A stretch of 29,141 nucleotides of DNA from NCBI GenBank assembly GCA_041666685.1, contig JBAYGJ010000009.1:1-29141 (forward strand). The letters run 5' to 3'. This document shows, piece by piece, positions 7,405 to 15,380 of this stretch. The notes below the pieces were generated by a model. The model was not told the DNA's origin. It searched no databases and worked only from the letters and a program-made list of their open reading frames with translations. How positions within the stretch are numbered: the stretch's first letter is position 1; every line of letters begins with the position of its first letter. The translations under genes were made by a program, and so were the position numbers. The stretch is from JBAYGJ01 sp041666685 (GTDB lineage: Bacteria > Patescibacteriota > Patescibacteriia > UBA10025 > JAHIVO01).

Positions 7405-9618
7405 ATGGCCAAAGCAGCAAAAGAAAAACGCACCACCCGGACTCCCGGAAAACGCACCCGACGCTCACACGCCGCCACGCTGTATCATGCGGCCTACGTT
7501 TCGTTCTGTTTTGGCGTGCTGGCCATCAGCGTATTCATCTTCTTCCGTTCGACCTCCACACTGCGGGCGGCGGGCGATCCGAACAACCCGATCATCACCA
7601 CCGTCTCCGTCCTGGAGACATCCAACACCCAAACGACCATCACTTGGAATACTGACGCTGAATCGGATTCGTATGTGGTTTACTCGAAAAACGCCGATCT
7701 CTCCGGATCGACCGAACTGCACATCAGTTCACCGGCCGTGACCAGCCATTCGATGACAATAAACAACCTGGAAATCGGCACAAAATATTATTACTATGTC
7801 CGATCCGGACTGACCATAGAAAATAATGCCGGAGCAAATTATTATTTTATCACGACCAACGACCAGACGGCCCCGACAATCTCTTCCATCCAAATCAGCC
7901 CGATTACGGATACCCAGGCGGTCGTCCACTGGATTACCAGTGAAAAAAGTTCAGGCACCGTGAAATACGGAACCGCCAGCGGCACCTATGCCCTGACCAA
8001 CGACATCGATTCGTCCTACAACCTGTCGCATTACGTAGTCCTGACCGGATTGACCAGTGCCACAAAATACTATTTTGTCATTACTGCGACGGACATGTCC
8101 GGCAATCCTGCGACCGGGGAGGAAGGAAACTTTACCACCTCAGAAACCCTTTCCACGGAATCGGCTGTCCAGCTGAGAGAACAGCAGGCCCGCACCTCAC
8201 AGATAGACGTAACTGCCCCAATCATATCTGCCGTGACTGCCAAAGCGAATACAGACGGGACTGTCACCGTTACCTGGACGACCAATGAGGAAACCAACAG
8301 CTTTATCGAATACGGTACCGCGAATACTTATGGAAATGTTACAGGAAGCTGGGAATACACCACGAAACACACCATTAATGTTGAAGGACTCGACGCCAAT
8401 ACCGTGTACCATTACCGGGTAAGCTCCGTCGACCCCGGCAAGAACCGGTCCGTGTCCACTGACGCCACGATCCAAACCGTCCCGTCGGCCCAGCTATCAA
8501 ACCAATCCCTGCAGGATATCATCAAAGAAAAGGACGACCTGCTTTCCACTTTATCGAAAAAAGCCGACACCAATACCCTAGAAAACGCCCTGGAAGACCA
8601 ATACGCATTTATCCAGGATCTGGCCCAATCCCTCCCCACACCATCCATGGCCGGAGAGCCGAAAGTGGAATCCACCGCCTCCAGCGCAACGATCTCATGG
8701 ACGTCTGACAAGGAGGCCAATTCCCTCGTGGGCATCGCCACTGCTGCCGAATACCAGGTTAACCCAAAAAGCCCGTACACCCAGGTGATCGGCGACCCAA
8801 ATACCTACACGACCAAACATACGGTCATTTTGACGAATCTCCAGCCGGCCACTGTCTACCACTATCAGATCCGCTCCAAGACAAAAGTCAGCCAGGAAAC
8901 GAAGTCTGTCGACTTCACCTTCAGTACCAAAGAAAAGGCTTTTGAAATTTCCAGCTACATCATCGACAAGACGTCGAGCGACGACGTCATCTTCCGCTGG
9001 ACTACCAACGTAAATTCCGATTCGACCGTCCAGTACATACCCTACCGCAACAACATCAAGCAGGTCGATGAGGTCAAGGTCGTCTCCGACACCGTTCCGA
9101 CCATCATCCATCAGGTCAGCGTCCCGGGCCTGGAGGCTGGTACGTTTTATGATATAGAGCTGAAGAGCACCAACTCCGACGGGAGTGTGGCCACGAAACT
9201 GATCGATGCCTTCACCACTGATACGGAAAACGCAGCGCCTCTCATCTCCCAGATCCAAACCACTTCCGCCATGTCACCTGGCAAGGATTCCAAGGTGCAG
9301 ACTATCATCTCATGGACGACGAATGAGCCGGCTACCAGCCGTGTCTACTACCGCAAGGGCGTCGGTGCCGCGACTGACGAATTGCCGGAAAAAACTTCAT
9401 TGGACGATTCATACTCCCGCAGGCATATTGTGGTCGTCACCGCGTTTGACCCAGGCGCCGTATACCAGTTCAAAGTCGAGAGTATCGATTCAAGCGGCGC
9501 CGTCTCCCTGTCGAAACCGCTGACCGTCCTGACGCCCCAAAAAGAACAGACAGTACTTGACGTCATCATCAACGCCGCGGAACAGACGTTCGGCTGGCTG
9601 AAAATGTTCAAACGTTAA
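7405..9618 (+). CDS. Membrane-anchored surface protein with six fibronectin type III domains
   Basis: 737 residues. A very basic cytoplasmic start (1-26) leads to one membrane helix (about 28-50). Six beta-sandwich units of ~90 residues follow, at about 58-150, 151-245, 268-358, 415-510, 512-610 and 611-712. Each has the fibronectin-III signs: an ATITW-type strand early, E.S.V.YG in the middle, and L.P.T.Y.Y.V.S late, as also seen in purple-acid-phosphatase N-terminal domains. A charged helical spacer (about 362-410) splits the array into 3+3. The last ~20 residues form an amphipathic helix ending in KMFKR. No enzyme domain is visible, so adhesion or cell-surface scaffolding is likely. It is fourth-base adjacent to the permease gene, which suggests functional association. 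Confidence 0.88.
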   Translation: MAKAAKEKRTTRTPGKRTRRSHAATLYHAAYVSFCFGVLAISVFIFFRSTSTLRAAGDPNNPIITTVSVLETSNTQTTITWNTDAESDSYVVYSKNADLSGSTELHISSPAVTSHSMTINNLEIGTKYYYYVRSGLTIENNAGANYYFITTNDQTAPTISSIQISPITDTQAVVHWITSEKSSGTVKYGTASGTYALTNDIDSSYNLSHYVVLTGLTSATKYYFVITATDMSGNPATGEEGNFTTSETLSTESAVQLREQQARTSQIDVTAPIISAVTAKANTDGTVTVTWTTNEETNSFIEYGTANTYGNVTGSWEYTTKHTINVEGLDANTVYHYRVSSVDPGKNRSVSTDATIQTVPSAQLSNQSLQDIIKEKDDLLSTLSKKADTNTLENALEDQYAFIQDLAQSLPTPSMAGEPKVESTASSATISWTSDKEANSLVGIATAAEYQVNPKSPYTQVIGDPNTYTTKHTVILTNLQPATVYHYQIRSKTKVSQETKSVDFTFSTKEKAFEISSYIIDKTSSDDVIFRWTTNVNSDSTVQYIPYRNNIKQVDEVKVVSDTVPTIIHQVSVPGLEAGTFYDIELKSTNSDGSVATKLIDAFTTDTENAAPLISQIQTTSAMSPGKDSKVQTIISWTTNEPATSRVYYRKGVGAATDELPEKTSLDDSYSRRHIVVVTAFDPGAVYQFKVESIDSSGAVSLSKPLTVLTPQKEQTVLDVIINAAEQTFGWLKMFKR

Positions 9619-9620
9619 CC

Positions 9621-9956
9621 ATGTTTTTTAACGCCGCACCACATCCGACCCCAGTCAAACACGTCATCTACCTGATCGCCTCCACGCTATTGGGGATTTT
9701 TTTGAGCCTCATTGTCCATGCCATATCCGAATCGCTCTATCTAGACTGGGTCACGAATTCCGGGCGCCCGATTACCTGGTATGGGGGCTGTGCCCTGCAT
9801 CCGGCCATCCAAATCGGCCTCCTAGTTCTCGGTGCGATCGGCGGGTACTTGATCGGCCGCCTCTGGTGGCGACTGGTCTACATCGACCGTATCTGGGCGA
9901 AAAAAATCGGCGGCCAGCCGGACAATAACCCGCCGGCACAATCCAATGGGCGGTAA
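9621..9956 (+). CDS. Small two-helix membrane protein
   Basis: 111 residues with two predicted membrane segments (about 14-36 and 62-85), the second glycine-rich (GAIGGYLIGRLWWR), then a basic, Pro/Asn-rich tail. It starts 2 nt after the fibronectin-III gene and overlaps the next small gene by 11 nt, so it belongs to the ABC operon. I recognise no family. It could be an accessory subunit of the transporter or an unrelated membrane protein. Confidence 0.75.
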   Translation: MFFNAAPHPTPVKHVIYLIASTLLGIFLSLIVHAISESLYLDWVTNSGRPITWYGGCALHPAIQIGLLVLGAIGGYLIGRLWWRLVYIDRIWAKKIGGQPDNNPPAQSNGR

Positions 9957-10122
9957 ATTTGTCATCTATCTTTTCCTCTTCATCGGCTCAGCGATCGGCG
10001 GCTGGATACCGACGCTTTGGGACCAGAGCGTTTTTTCGGTCGCTTCAATCCTCGGCGGGATGATCGGCGCCTTTATGGGCATCTGGATCGGTTACAAAAT
10101 AAACCAGAATATCGGCGGATAA
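9946..10122 (+). CDS. 58-residue two-helix membrane protein, last gene of the ABC operon
   Basis: A short frame starting at ATG 9946, overlapping the previous stop by 11 nt. It encodes two hydrophobic segments (about 5-23 and 31-50) rich in glycine (GSAIGGW, ILGGMIGAFMGIWIG), a pattern typical of tightly packed helices. Support comes from the overlap, the clean hydrophobic pattern and the terminator just downstream. The function is unknown. Confidence 0.7.
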   Translation: MGGKFVIYLFLFIGSAIGGWIPTLWDQSVFSVASILGGMIGAFMGIWIGYKINQNIGG

Positions 10123-10146
10123 ACCCATGTTAATCAATAAAAAGAA

Positions 10147-10175
10147 GGCGACCGCTTATTTGCGATCGCCCTTTT
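10147..10175 (+). terminator. Bidirectional terminator between convergent genes
   Basis: A 9-bp stem with one mismatch (10147-10155 with 10162-10170), loop TTATTT, T run on the plus side and A/T-rich run on the left for minus-strand transcripts. It can end both the ABC operon and the PLP-enzyme gene. Confidence 0.75.
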
Positions 10176-10196
10176 GTACGAATGACTTGGAAATTA

Positions 10197-11402
10197 TCAG
10201 GCTGCCAAATCCAACAAAGCTTGCCTGAGATCCATAATCAGCTTACTGGTTATCTCGACACCGACGGATAACCTGATCAGGTTTTCAGTTATCCCGCTCT
10301 GAATGCGGACTTCCTCTGGCACTCCGGCATGCGTGGTAGAAGCCGGGTGTTCGATCAATGAATGCGTCCCGCCGAGGCTGACAGCCCGCCGGAACACCTT
10401 TGTCGCATTGATGACGCGGAACGCCGCCCCCCGAGTGGGATTTTTCAGATAGATAGAGATCATCGAACCGGGACTGTCACAGGTCCGCTGAAAAATCATG
10501 TGCTGTCCCAGATCGCCCCCAGGAGTCAAAAGCCCGGGATACAGGACCTTCTCAACTGCCGGGTGATCAGCCAGGAATCGGGCCACCTCCAATGCGGAAG
10601 ATGCCTGCGCACAAACTCGAAGCTCCAGGGTTTCCAGCGAACGGAGTAGTAGCCAACTGCTCATCTCGTCCATGAGGTTGCCTAATACGTTCCGGTATCT
10701 CCGGATTTCCGCCATCAGAGCTTCCTCTTTGGTGAAGACGACCCCGCCGAGAATGTCACTGTGCCCGCCGAGGTATTTGGTCACCGAATGGATGACCACG
10801 TCAGCCCCATGTTCGTGCGGATGGCAGAACAAGGGGGACATAAACGTGCTGTCAACAATGATTGGCGGACGGTAACCATGGACAGTGAAGTATTGCTCCC
10901 TGAGCTGGAAAATAGCATCGAGGTCGAACAGACTAATGACTGGATTCGACGGGTGCTCCACGAAAAAGGCGCCGACCCGGCCGCCGTATTTCGCGAACGG
11001 CTCGTCGAACGTGGCAGTTTTCAGGCTGACCGCTTCATAACCGAACTTCGGAGCGATTGTCGTCAGATATTCAAACGTACAACCGTACAGAGGTTCGGAA
11101 TGGATGATGACCGGGTGTAGCCTCGGGTCCACCAAAGCTTGGATTGCCGTGCTGATGGCCGCCATTCCGGAACGGAACAGGAGGCTTTCAACCGAACGCG
11201 CCTCAAATTCGAGGAGTGCCTGCTCAACCATTTCGATGAGCGGCGTACCAAAACGCTGGTAGATGAACGGCCGTCCGCCTCTCAGTAGTTCCTGAAAGCG
11301 GTCGGCCAGTTCTTCGGCGGTGGGTGCTTCATACGTGCTGGAAAAATTCAATCCCGGGATGAGAGGCATATTCGCTCCCGAGCGTTGGCTGACTGTCGAC
11401 AT
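10197..11402 (-). CDS. PLP-dependent Cys/Met metabolism (trans-sulfuration) enzyme
   Basis: 401 residues, the usual length for the cystathionine gamma-synthase / beta-lyase / methionine gamma-lyase family. Visible marks are YQRFGTP (48-54, phosphate contacts from the neighbouring subunit), SGMAAI (79-84), the cofactor-stacking Tyr106 in LYGCT, Asp184 in VDSTF, and the PLP-binding Lys209 in SVTKYLGGHSD. The C-terminal SLGGTHSLIEHPAS motif is also present. The sequence alone does not tell which reaction is preferred. The start at 11402 is chosen because AGGAG lies 7 nt upstream; an upstream in-frame ATG (11471) has none. It has a TTGACA promoter with a ~100-nt leader. Confidence 0.9.
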   Translation of the reverse strand: MSTVSQRSGANMPLIPGLNFSSTYEAPTAEELADRFQELLRGGRPFIYQRFGTPLIEMVEQALLEFEARSVESLLFRSGMAAISTAIQALVDPRLHPVIIHSEPLYGCTFEYLTTIAPKFGYEAVSLKTATFDEPFAKYGGRVGAFFVEHPSNPVISLFDLDAIFQLREQYFTVHGYRPPIIVDSTFMSPLFCHPHEHGADVVIHSVTKYLGGHSDILGGVVFTKEEALMAEIRRYRNVLGNLMDEMSSWLLLRSLETLELRVCAQASSALEVARFLADHPAVEKVLYPGLLTPGGDLGQHMIFQRTCDSPGSMISIYLKNPTRGAAFRVINATKVFRRAVSLGGTHSLIEHPASTTHAGVPEEVRIQSGITENLIRLSVGVEITSKLIMDLRQALLDLAA

Positions 11403-11508
11403 ACTAGTACTCCTATCACTTGCGTTGCCGGTGCAACTGTTTTTAGATTCAATGGATCTATACTTTTCCATCTTTTCATTTCAATATCAATGTGCAAAGA
11501 ATTGGGTA

Positions 11509-11537
11509 ATCCTAGCGATTCTCCCCCATTCTGTCAA
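11509..11537 (-). promoter_or_regulatory. Promoter of the PLP enzyme
   Basis: Minus strand: TTGACA (11537-11532), 17-nt spacer, TAGGAT (11514-11509). The ~100-nt leader contains a 5-bp GTTGC/GCAAC hairpin shortly before the ribosome site; no known riboswitch is evident. Confidence 0.7.
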
Positions 11538-11543
11538 TAGTAT

Positions 11544-11606
11544 AAAAAGTCCCGCCTGCCTGATGGCACTGCGAGACTCGTTGACGCGGGACCAGCTCAT
11601 GGTCCC
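11544..11606 (-). terminator. Terminator after the 56-residue membrane protein gene
   Basis: On the minus strand GTCCCGC pairs with GCGGGAC (11592-11586 with 11555-11549) across a 30-nt loop, followed by five T. An alternative hairpin, GGGACC/GGTCCC (11606-11601 with 11593-11588), shares bases with the first, so the two exclude each other. Confidence 0.6.
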
Positions 11607-11619
11607 AACCCTTCATCAC

Positions 11620-11790
11620 TCATGATGACACGCGCGACTTCCGCGAAAGAAGTATCGCTATGCCGATGCCGAGACAGAAGATGGCCAATGCCGTCCCCCG
11701 ATCCACAAGCACCCAAACGAACAGACTAACGAGGAGCGTGGTCCCACCGGTAATCCAGCTGGCAAATGGCCGGCCGAGCAACGTACGCAT
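11620..11790 (-). CDS. 56-residue membrane protein
   Basis: A short frame with a convincing start: GAGGAGGT lies about 6 nt before ATG 11790, and a TTGACA/17/CACAAT promoter lies just upstream. The product has two hydrophobic segments (about 11-29 and 33-48) with a VDRG turn between them and a basic end (SRKSRV). A terminator follows. It is monocistronic, between the STAS gene and the PLP-enzyme gene. No family is recognised. Confidence 0.72.
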   Translation of the reverse strand: MRTLLGRPFASWITGGTTLLVSLFVWVLVDRGTALAIFCLGIGIAILLSRKSRVSS

Positions 11791-11820
11791 ACTGCACCTC
11801 CTCGATCAGTTGTCATCTCC

Positions 11821-11849
11821 ATTGTGGGCGCCTTGCTCACCGTTGTCAA
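11821..11849 (-). promoter_or_regulatory. Promoter of the 56-residue protein gene
   Basis: Minus strand: TTGACA (11849-11844), 17-nt spacer, CACAAT (11826-11821), placed immediately after the STAS gene terminator. Confidence 0.6.
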
Positions 11850-11850
11850 A

Positions 11851-11884
11851 TAAAAAAACCAGCCCGTGTGCTCCGCGGGCTGGT
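11851..11884 (-). terminator. Terminator of the STAS gene
   Basis: A perfect 9-bp stem (11876-11884 with 11858-11866) followed on the minus strand by seven T. Confidence 0.9.
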
Positions 11885-11906
11885 ATATGACAATAAAATT
11901 GACGTA

Positions 11907-12263
11907 TCACGCTTCTTGGAGGATGGCGATTTTCGCCTCCGTCAAAGAGAGATCTCTGATCGGCAAAATCTGGTCGAGCTGGCATTGCTTGATGAGATCT
12001 GCCGCTTTTCCGTGAACATTGATCATCATGATCTTGGCGCTATAGGTGGCCTGCATTTTTTTGACCGATATGATCGATCCCAAGCCGTCAGAATTCGCAT
12101 GAGTCACGCCATCAAAATCGATGATAACCAAAAGGTTGCCTGCCTGGAGCACCTGCTCAATCTGCACTTTAACGCTGATGACGTTTCCGTGCTCAAGCGT
12201 GCCTTTTAGTTTCACGACTGTCACCCTATTGTCATGTTCGATATGGACTTTGCAAGGTGCCAC
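11907..12263 (-). CDS. STAS-domain protein, anti-sigma-factor-antagonist-like
   Basis: 118 residues, a single STAS domain like SpoIIAA/RsbV. The beta strand LLVIIDFDGV leads to NSDGLGS (57-63), the counterpart of the DSxGLG loop whose serine is phosphorylated in anti-sigma antagonists; Ser58 is kept, while the residues around it are Asn and Asp. The start is GTG at 12263, with AAGGAGG 10 nt upstream; an upstream in-frame ATG (12359) precedes the promoter and is rejected. No anti-sigma kinase (HATPase) gene or PP2C phosphatase lies nearby, so its partner is elsewhere or it has another role. The gene is monocistronic with its own promoter and terminator. Confidence 0.85.
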   Translation of the reverse strand: MAPCKVHIEHDNRVTVVKLKGTLEHGNVISVKVQIEQVLQAGNLLVIIDFDGVTHANSDGLGSIISVKKMQATYSAKIMMINVHGKAADLIKQCQLDQILPIRDLSLTEAKIAILQEA

Positions 12264-12305
12264 TGTACAATCACCTCCTTCGGTTGCACTTTCAAGTTTC
12301 AAACA

Positions 12306-12334
12306 ATCATACACCCAGTATACGCCTTTGTCAA
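12306..12334 (-). promoter_or_regulatory. Promoter of the STAS gene
   Basis: Minus strand: TTGACA (12334-12329), 17-nt spacer, TATGAT (12311-12306), giving a ~35-nt leader with AAGGAGG. Confidence 0.75.
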
Positions 12335-12420
12335 TCTCCTGGCCAAATAACAAATGCACGAATTGCGTATTATGTTTGCAGGCAGTACCATAAACTTACT
12401 AACCCCTAAATAAAGCATAT

Positions 12421-12861
12421 ATGAAATTAACAGAAAGCGCCCAAGCACCAAATTTTTCTGCTCAGGACCAGGATGGGCATACGCATACACTTAACAATTA
12501 TTCGGGAAAATGGCTTCTGCTGTATTTCTATCCGAGAGATTTCACGCCCGGCTGTACGACCGAAGCCTGCTCGCTTCGGGACAACTTCAGCGAACTGCAA
12601 AAGCTGGCCACCGTCGTCGGAGTCAGTACGGACAGCGTCGACAGCCACAAGAAATTCTCCGAAAAATACCGGCTCCCCTTCACCCTACTGGCTGACGACG
12701 ATAAAAAAATGACACAGGAATATGGCGCGGACGGTTTAATTTTCAACAAACGGACGTCATTCCTCATCGGTCCGGACGGGATGATCAAAAAAATCTACGA
12801 AAAGGTGAAGCCGGAACGGCACGCTGCGGAAATCATCGCTGACTTGAAAGCACTCCGATAA
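12421..12861 (+). CDS. bcp: Thioredoxin-dependent peroxiredoxin, PrxQ/BCP type
   Basis: 146 residues, full length for the family. It reduces hydrogen peroxide and organic peroxides with a thiol donor such as thioredoxin. The active site PRDFTPGCTTEAC (38-50) holds the peroxidatic Cys45 and the resolving Cys50 with the C-x4-C spacing of atypical two-cysteine PrxQ enzymes. The later KRTSFLIGPDG stretch is also typical. No ribosome site is visible before ATG 12421, and the leader is A/T rich. The gene is divergent from the STAS gene, and a strong terminator follows. Confidence 0.95.
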   Translation: MKLTESAQAPNFSAQDQDGHTHTLNNYSGKWLLLYFYPRDFTPGCTTEACSLRDNFSELQKLATVVGVSTDSVDSHKKFSEKYRLPFTLLADDDKKMTQEYGADGLIFNKRTSFLIGPDGMIKKIYEKVKPERHAAEIIADLKALR

Positions 12862-12884
12862 AAATTAACTTCTAAAACTTCCAA

Positions 12885-12913
12885 AGAGACGGGCGTACCC
12901 CGTCTCTTTTTTA
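12885..12913 (+). terminator. Terminator of the peroxiredoxin gene
   Basis: Perfect 9-bp stem (12885-12893 with 12899-12907) and a T run. Confidence 0.9.
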
Positions 12914-12917
12914 TCAC

Positions 12918-12947
12918 TTGACGCGGAATCGGGCTTTGCGCTAAGAT
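12918..12947 (+). promoter_or_regulatory. Promoter of ridA
   Basis: TTGACG (12918-12923), 18-nt spacer, TAAGAT (12942-12947), just after the previous terminator. The ribosome site AAGGAGG precedes the ATG at 13021. Confidence 0.65.
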
Positions 12948-13020
12948 AAGCAAAATGTAAAAAACCCCAAACAGTACCACTTGATATATTAGTACCTTAA
13001 GTTGCAAGGAGGATTCAGTA

Positions 13021-13398
13021 ATGCAGATCATTCACACCGACCAGGCGCCTGAACCGATCGGGCCCTATTCACAGGCCATTATGACTAATAATGGCTTCCT
13101 GTTCCTGTCCGGACAAATCGCTATCAAGGCCGGGGAAACTTCCCTCATCGACGGTTCTACTGTAGCCCAAGCACGGCTCATCTTCGACAACATCGACGCC
13201 ATACTTGATGCGGCCGGTCTCACGAGAGCCAGTCTAGCCAGAGTCGAAATCCTGATGGCCGACATGGCCGACTTCAAGGCCGTCAATGAGGCTTATGGCG
13301 AATGGCTTGGTCTCCACCGACCGGCTCGCGCTGCATACCAGCCCGCCAAACTGCCGCTCGGCGCCAAGATCGAGATTATCGTCATTGCCGAAGTGTAA
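13021..13398 (+). CDS. ridA: RidA family enamine/imine deaminase
   Basis: 125 residues, the normal RidA (YjgF/YER057c/UK114) length. The family hydrolyses reactive 2-aminoacrylate and related enamines, often released by PLP enzymes. Visible features are IGPYSQA (13-19), LSGQIA (29-34), the substrate-carboxylate Arg103 in PARAAYQ, and Glu118 in AKIEIIVIAE, matching Arg105 and Glu120 of characterised members. A PLP-dependent trans-sulfuration enzyme, a possible source of aminoacrylate, lies 1.6 kb away but is transcribed separately. The gene is monocistronic with a strong AAGGAGG. Confidence 0.95.
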   Translation: MQIIHTDQAPEPIGPYSQAIMTNNGFLFLSGQIAIKAGETSLIDGSTVAQARLIFDNIDAILDAAGLTRASLARVEILMADMADFKAVNEAYGEWLGLHRPARAAYQPAKLPLGAKIEIIVIAEV

Positions 13399-13433
13399 AC
13401 ACCGGCCACTATCACCTCAATCTGTATCAGACT

Positions 13434-13458
13434 GCAGCCCCTCACGGGCTGCTTTTTT
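13434..13458 (+). terminator. Terminator of ridA
   Basis: Perfect 7-bp stem (13434-13440 with 13446-13452), loop CTCAC, six T. Confidence 0.9.
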
Positions 13459-13463
13459 ATAAC

Positions 13464-13492
13464 TTGACGGATTAACGCTTTTTGGCTAAGGT
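13464..13492 (+). promoter_or_regulatory. Promoter of the M29 aminopeptidase gene
   Basis: TTGACG (13464-13469), 17-nt spacer, TAAGGT (13487-13492). A GGAGG ribosome site lies at 13557-13561. Confidence 0.65.
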
Positions 13493-13567
13493 AATCGAAT
13501 AACCAAAACAGAAACTGTTGTTTTTATTACTATCAACCCACGATCCACAGCCAATAGGAGGTATTTT

Positions 13568-14695
13568 ATGGATCAGAGATTCCAGCAATTTGCCGAGGTA
13601 TTGGTCAGGCAAGCGATCAAGGTCAGGAAGTATGAACTGATCTACGTCGACTCGATGTCCAACACCCCGATCGAGATGGTTCTCGCCGTCATGGACGAGA
13701 TCAGCCGGGCTGGCGGCTTCGCCTACCCCGTCAGGCGCGACGAGCGCCTGCTGCGCCGGATGAACCTGGGAAGCGGCCTGCGGCAGCTCCGGTTCATGGC
13801 CGACCACGACATCATGATGATCAGGCGATGCGACGGAGGCATCATCTTCCGCGACATCGGCAACATTTTCCACAGCACTGACGTACCGTCGACAAAAACC
13901 CAGCGCTGGGCGAAATACTATTCCGGGCCGGTCATCAAGGTCCGTTCGCCGCGGCGTTGGATTCTCAGCCGCTGGCCCACTCCGGCCATGGCCCAGCTGA
14001 TGAACATGTCGACTGAACAGCTGGAAGACCTGTTTTTCCGTGCCGTGCTGTTCGACTACCGTCGCATGGCTCGTGCCGCCAGACCGCTCAAAGAGCTGAT
14101 GGAACGAACCGATCAGGTTCGCATCATCGGGCCGGGCGACACCGATCTGACCTTCAGCATCAAGGGCATACCGGCTAAATTGTGTGTCGGTGAACTGAAC
14201 ATACCGGACGGCGAAGTCTTCACCGCCCCGGTGCGCGACTCAATGAACGGAGTCATTCACTACAACACCAAGTCGGTGTCGCGTGAAGGATGCCTGTTTG
14301 AAGGGGTCCGCTTCGAAGTTGTTAGTGGCCGGATCATGAAGGCTACCTGTGACAGTGGCGATCAGAAGAAGCTGGACGCCATCCTGAACACTGACCCGGG
14401 TGCCCGCTATTTCGGTGAGTTCGCCTTCGGCTTCCATCCCATGATCGACACTGCGGTCGGCGAAACGCTTTTCGACGAGAAGGTCCGCGGCAGTTTCCAT
14501 CTGACTCCTGGTAAGTGCTACAAAACCGCCTCCAACGGCAACTCAAGCAATATCCACTGGGACCTGGTATGTATCCAGCGCCCTGAATACGGCGGCGGCA
14601 CCATCTCGTTCGATGGTAAAGTCATCCGTAAGGATGGGCTATTTGTCCCGAGAGCGCTCCAGGGCCTAAACCCTGATCGACTGCTGGCCGAATAG
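13568..14695 (+). CDS. Aminopeptidase, M29 (thermophilic metalloprotease) family
   Basis: 375 residues, a little shorter than the ~410 of AmpS/AmpT enzymes. The family removes N-terminal residues from peptides using two metal ions. The metal-binding residues appear intact: Glu216 in NIPDGEVFTAP, Glu284 in FGEFAFGFHP, His311 in GSFH, and His330 and Asp332 in IHWD. Spacing agrees with known members except for a shorter stretch between His311 and His330. No signal peptide is seen, so it acts in the cytoplasm. It is monocistronic, with GGAGG 6 nt before ATG 13568. Confidence 0.92.
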   Translation: MDQRFQQFAEVLVRQAIKVRKYELIYVDSMSNTPIEMVLAVMDEISRAGGFAYPVRRDERLLRRMNLGSGLRQLRFMADHDIMMIRRCDGGIIFRDIGNIFHSTDVPSTKTQRWAKYYSGPVIKVRSPRRWILSRWPTPAMAQLMNMSTEQLEDLFFRAVLFDYRRMARAARPLKELMERTDQVRIIGPGDTDLTFSIKGIPAKLCVGELNIPDGEVFTAPVRDSMNGVIHYNTKSVSREGCLFEGVRFEVVSGRIMKATCDSGDQKKLDAILNTDPGARYFGEFAFGFHPMIDTAVGETLFDEKVRGSFHLTPGKCYKTASNGNSSNIHWDLVCIQRPEYGGGTISFDGKVIRKDGLFVPRALQGLNPDRLLAE

Positions 14696-14734
14696 CTTTG
14701 CCCCCAACACCTCGCAACACTCGTTGCGCGGAAG

Positions 14735-14767
14735 GCCCCATAGCTTCCAACTATGCGGGCTTTTTTT
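14735..14767 (+). terminator. Terminator of the M29 aminopeptidase gene
   Basis: Stem 14735-14743 with 14751-14760 (one bulged base), loop of 7 nt, followed by seven T. Confidence 0.85.
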
Positions 14768-14785
14768 ATGCCAAAGGCCGGGACC

Positions 14786-14814
14786 TTTACATTTACCCTG
14801 CATTCAACTACTAT
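14786..14814 (+). promoter_or_regulatory. Promoter of the 14844 small-gene pair
   Basis: TTTACA (14786-14791), 17-nt spacer, TACTAT (14809-14814). Confidence 0.55.
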
Positions 14815-14843
14815 AAGGATGTTAAAAAAAATAAGCTACACAT

Positions 14844-14996
14844 ATGGAAACACGAAGATATCATCCAGAACATTTATCCCAACCCGCAGAAACGCACGAT
14901 ACAGCTCGGGAACAATTGGAATCCGAACGTAACCGGCTGGCCATGTTGAAAACTTACCGCCAGACGCTGGAAATCGCTCCGACCACCAATCAATAA
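14844..14996 (+). CDS. 50-residue hypothetical protein
   Basis: A short hydrophilic frame from ATG 14844, about 24 nt after a plausible start of transcription and 10 nt before the next small gene. The product is charged, with a likely helix of alternating E, R, L and Q (about 15-45). No ribosome site is seen. It is supported only by position and amino-acid pattern; it could be part of the leader of the next gene. Confidence 0.4.
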   Translation: METRRYHPEHLSQPAETHDTAREQLESERNRLAMLKTYRQTLEIAPTTNQ

Positions 14997-15006
14997 CCCT
15001 ACCGCC

Positions 15007-15231
15007 ATGACTGAAATCCAAAAAACATGCCATGCGGTCATCGATCAGCTGTCATTGATGTACGATGATAAGGAACACCTAAAAAGCGAAGTTTCACAGC
15101 TTGGCTATACTCCGTCGCTCAAGCGAAGGCTACTTGATTTCCTGGACCGGGAAATTGCGCTTTCAGAAGAGCGCATCAAACAGCTGCAGACAGAAACAGT
15201 GGGAATGGATACCGAAGAAAACGAGGGGTAA
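15007..15231 (+). CDS. 74-residue helical hypothetical protein
   Basis: A small acidic protein, predicted almost fully helical: residues 1-30 (Q, K, D, H rich) and 35-65 (LKRRLLDFLDREIALSEERI), suggesting a helical hairpin or coiled coil. No membrane segment or known motif is visible. The next strong terminator lies at 15288-15326. The function is unknown. Confidence 0.6.
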   Translation: MTEIQKTCHAVIDQLSLMYDDKEHLKSEVSQLGYTPSLKRRLLDFLDREIALSEERIKQLQTETVGMDTEENEG

Positions 15232-15287
15232 GTAGGATGACAGCGCTTCAACACATACTCACGCCGGCCAGCTGCCGGCTGGATTTT

Positions 15288-15326
15288 CCCGTTAGAAATG
15301 AAATTTCTAACGGGGTTGCTTTTTTA
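15288..15326 (+). terminator. Terminator after the 15007 gene
   Basis: Perfect 12-bp stem (15288-15299 with 15303-15314), loop GAA, then GTTGC and six T. Confidence 0.88.
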
Positions 15327-15380
15327 TCAAATTTGAGGGAAAATGTATATATTAGCCAGTTAATAATTATCTAAAAAACT

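Noticed and set aside
11320..11625. 101-codon plus-strand open frame
   Set aside because: It covers the PLP-enzyme start, promoter and an upstream terminator on the opposite strand; no ribosome site.
14698..14949. 83-codon open frame after the M29 gene
   Set aside because: It runs through the M29 terminator hairpin and T run; the short frame at 14844 in another phase fits the promoter better.
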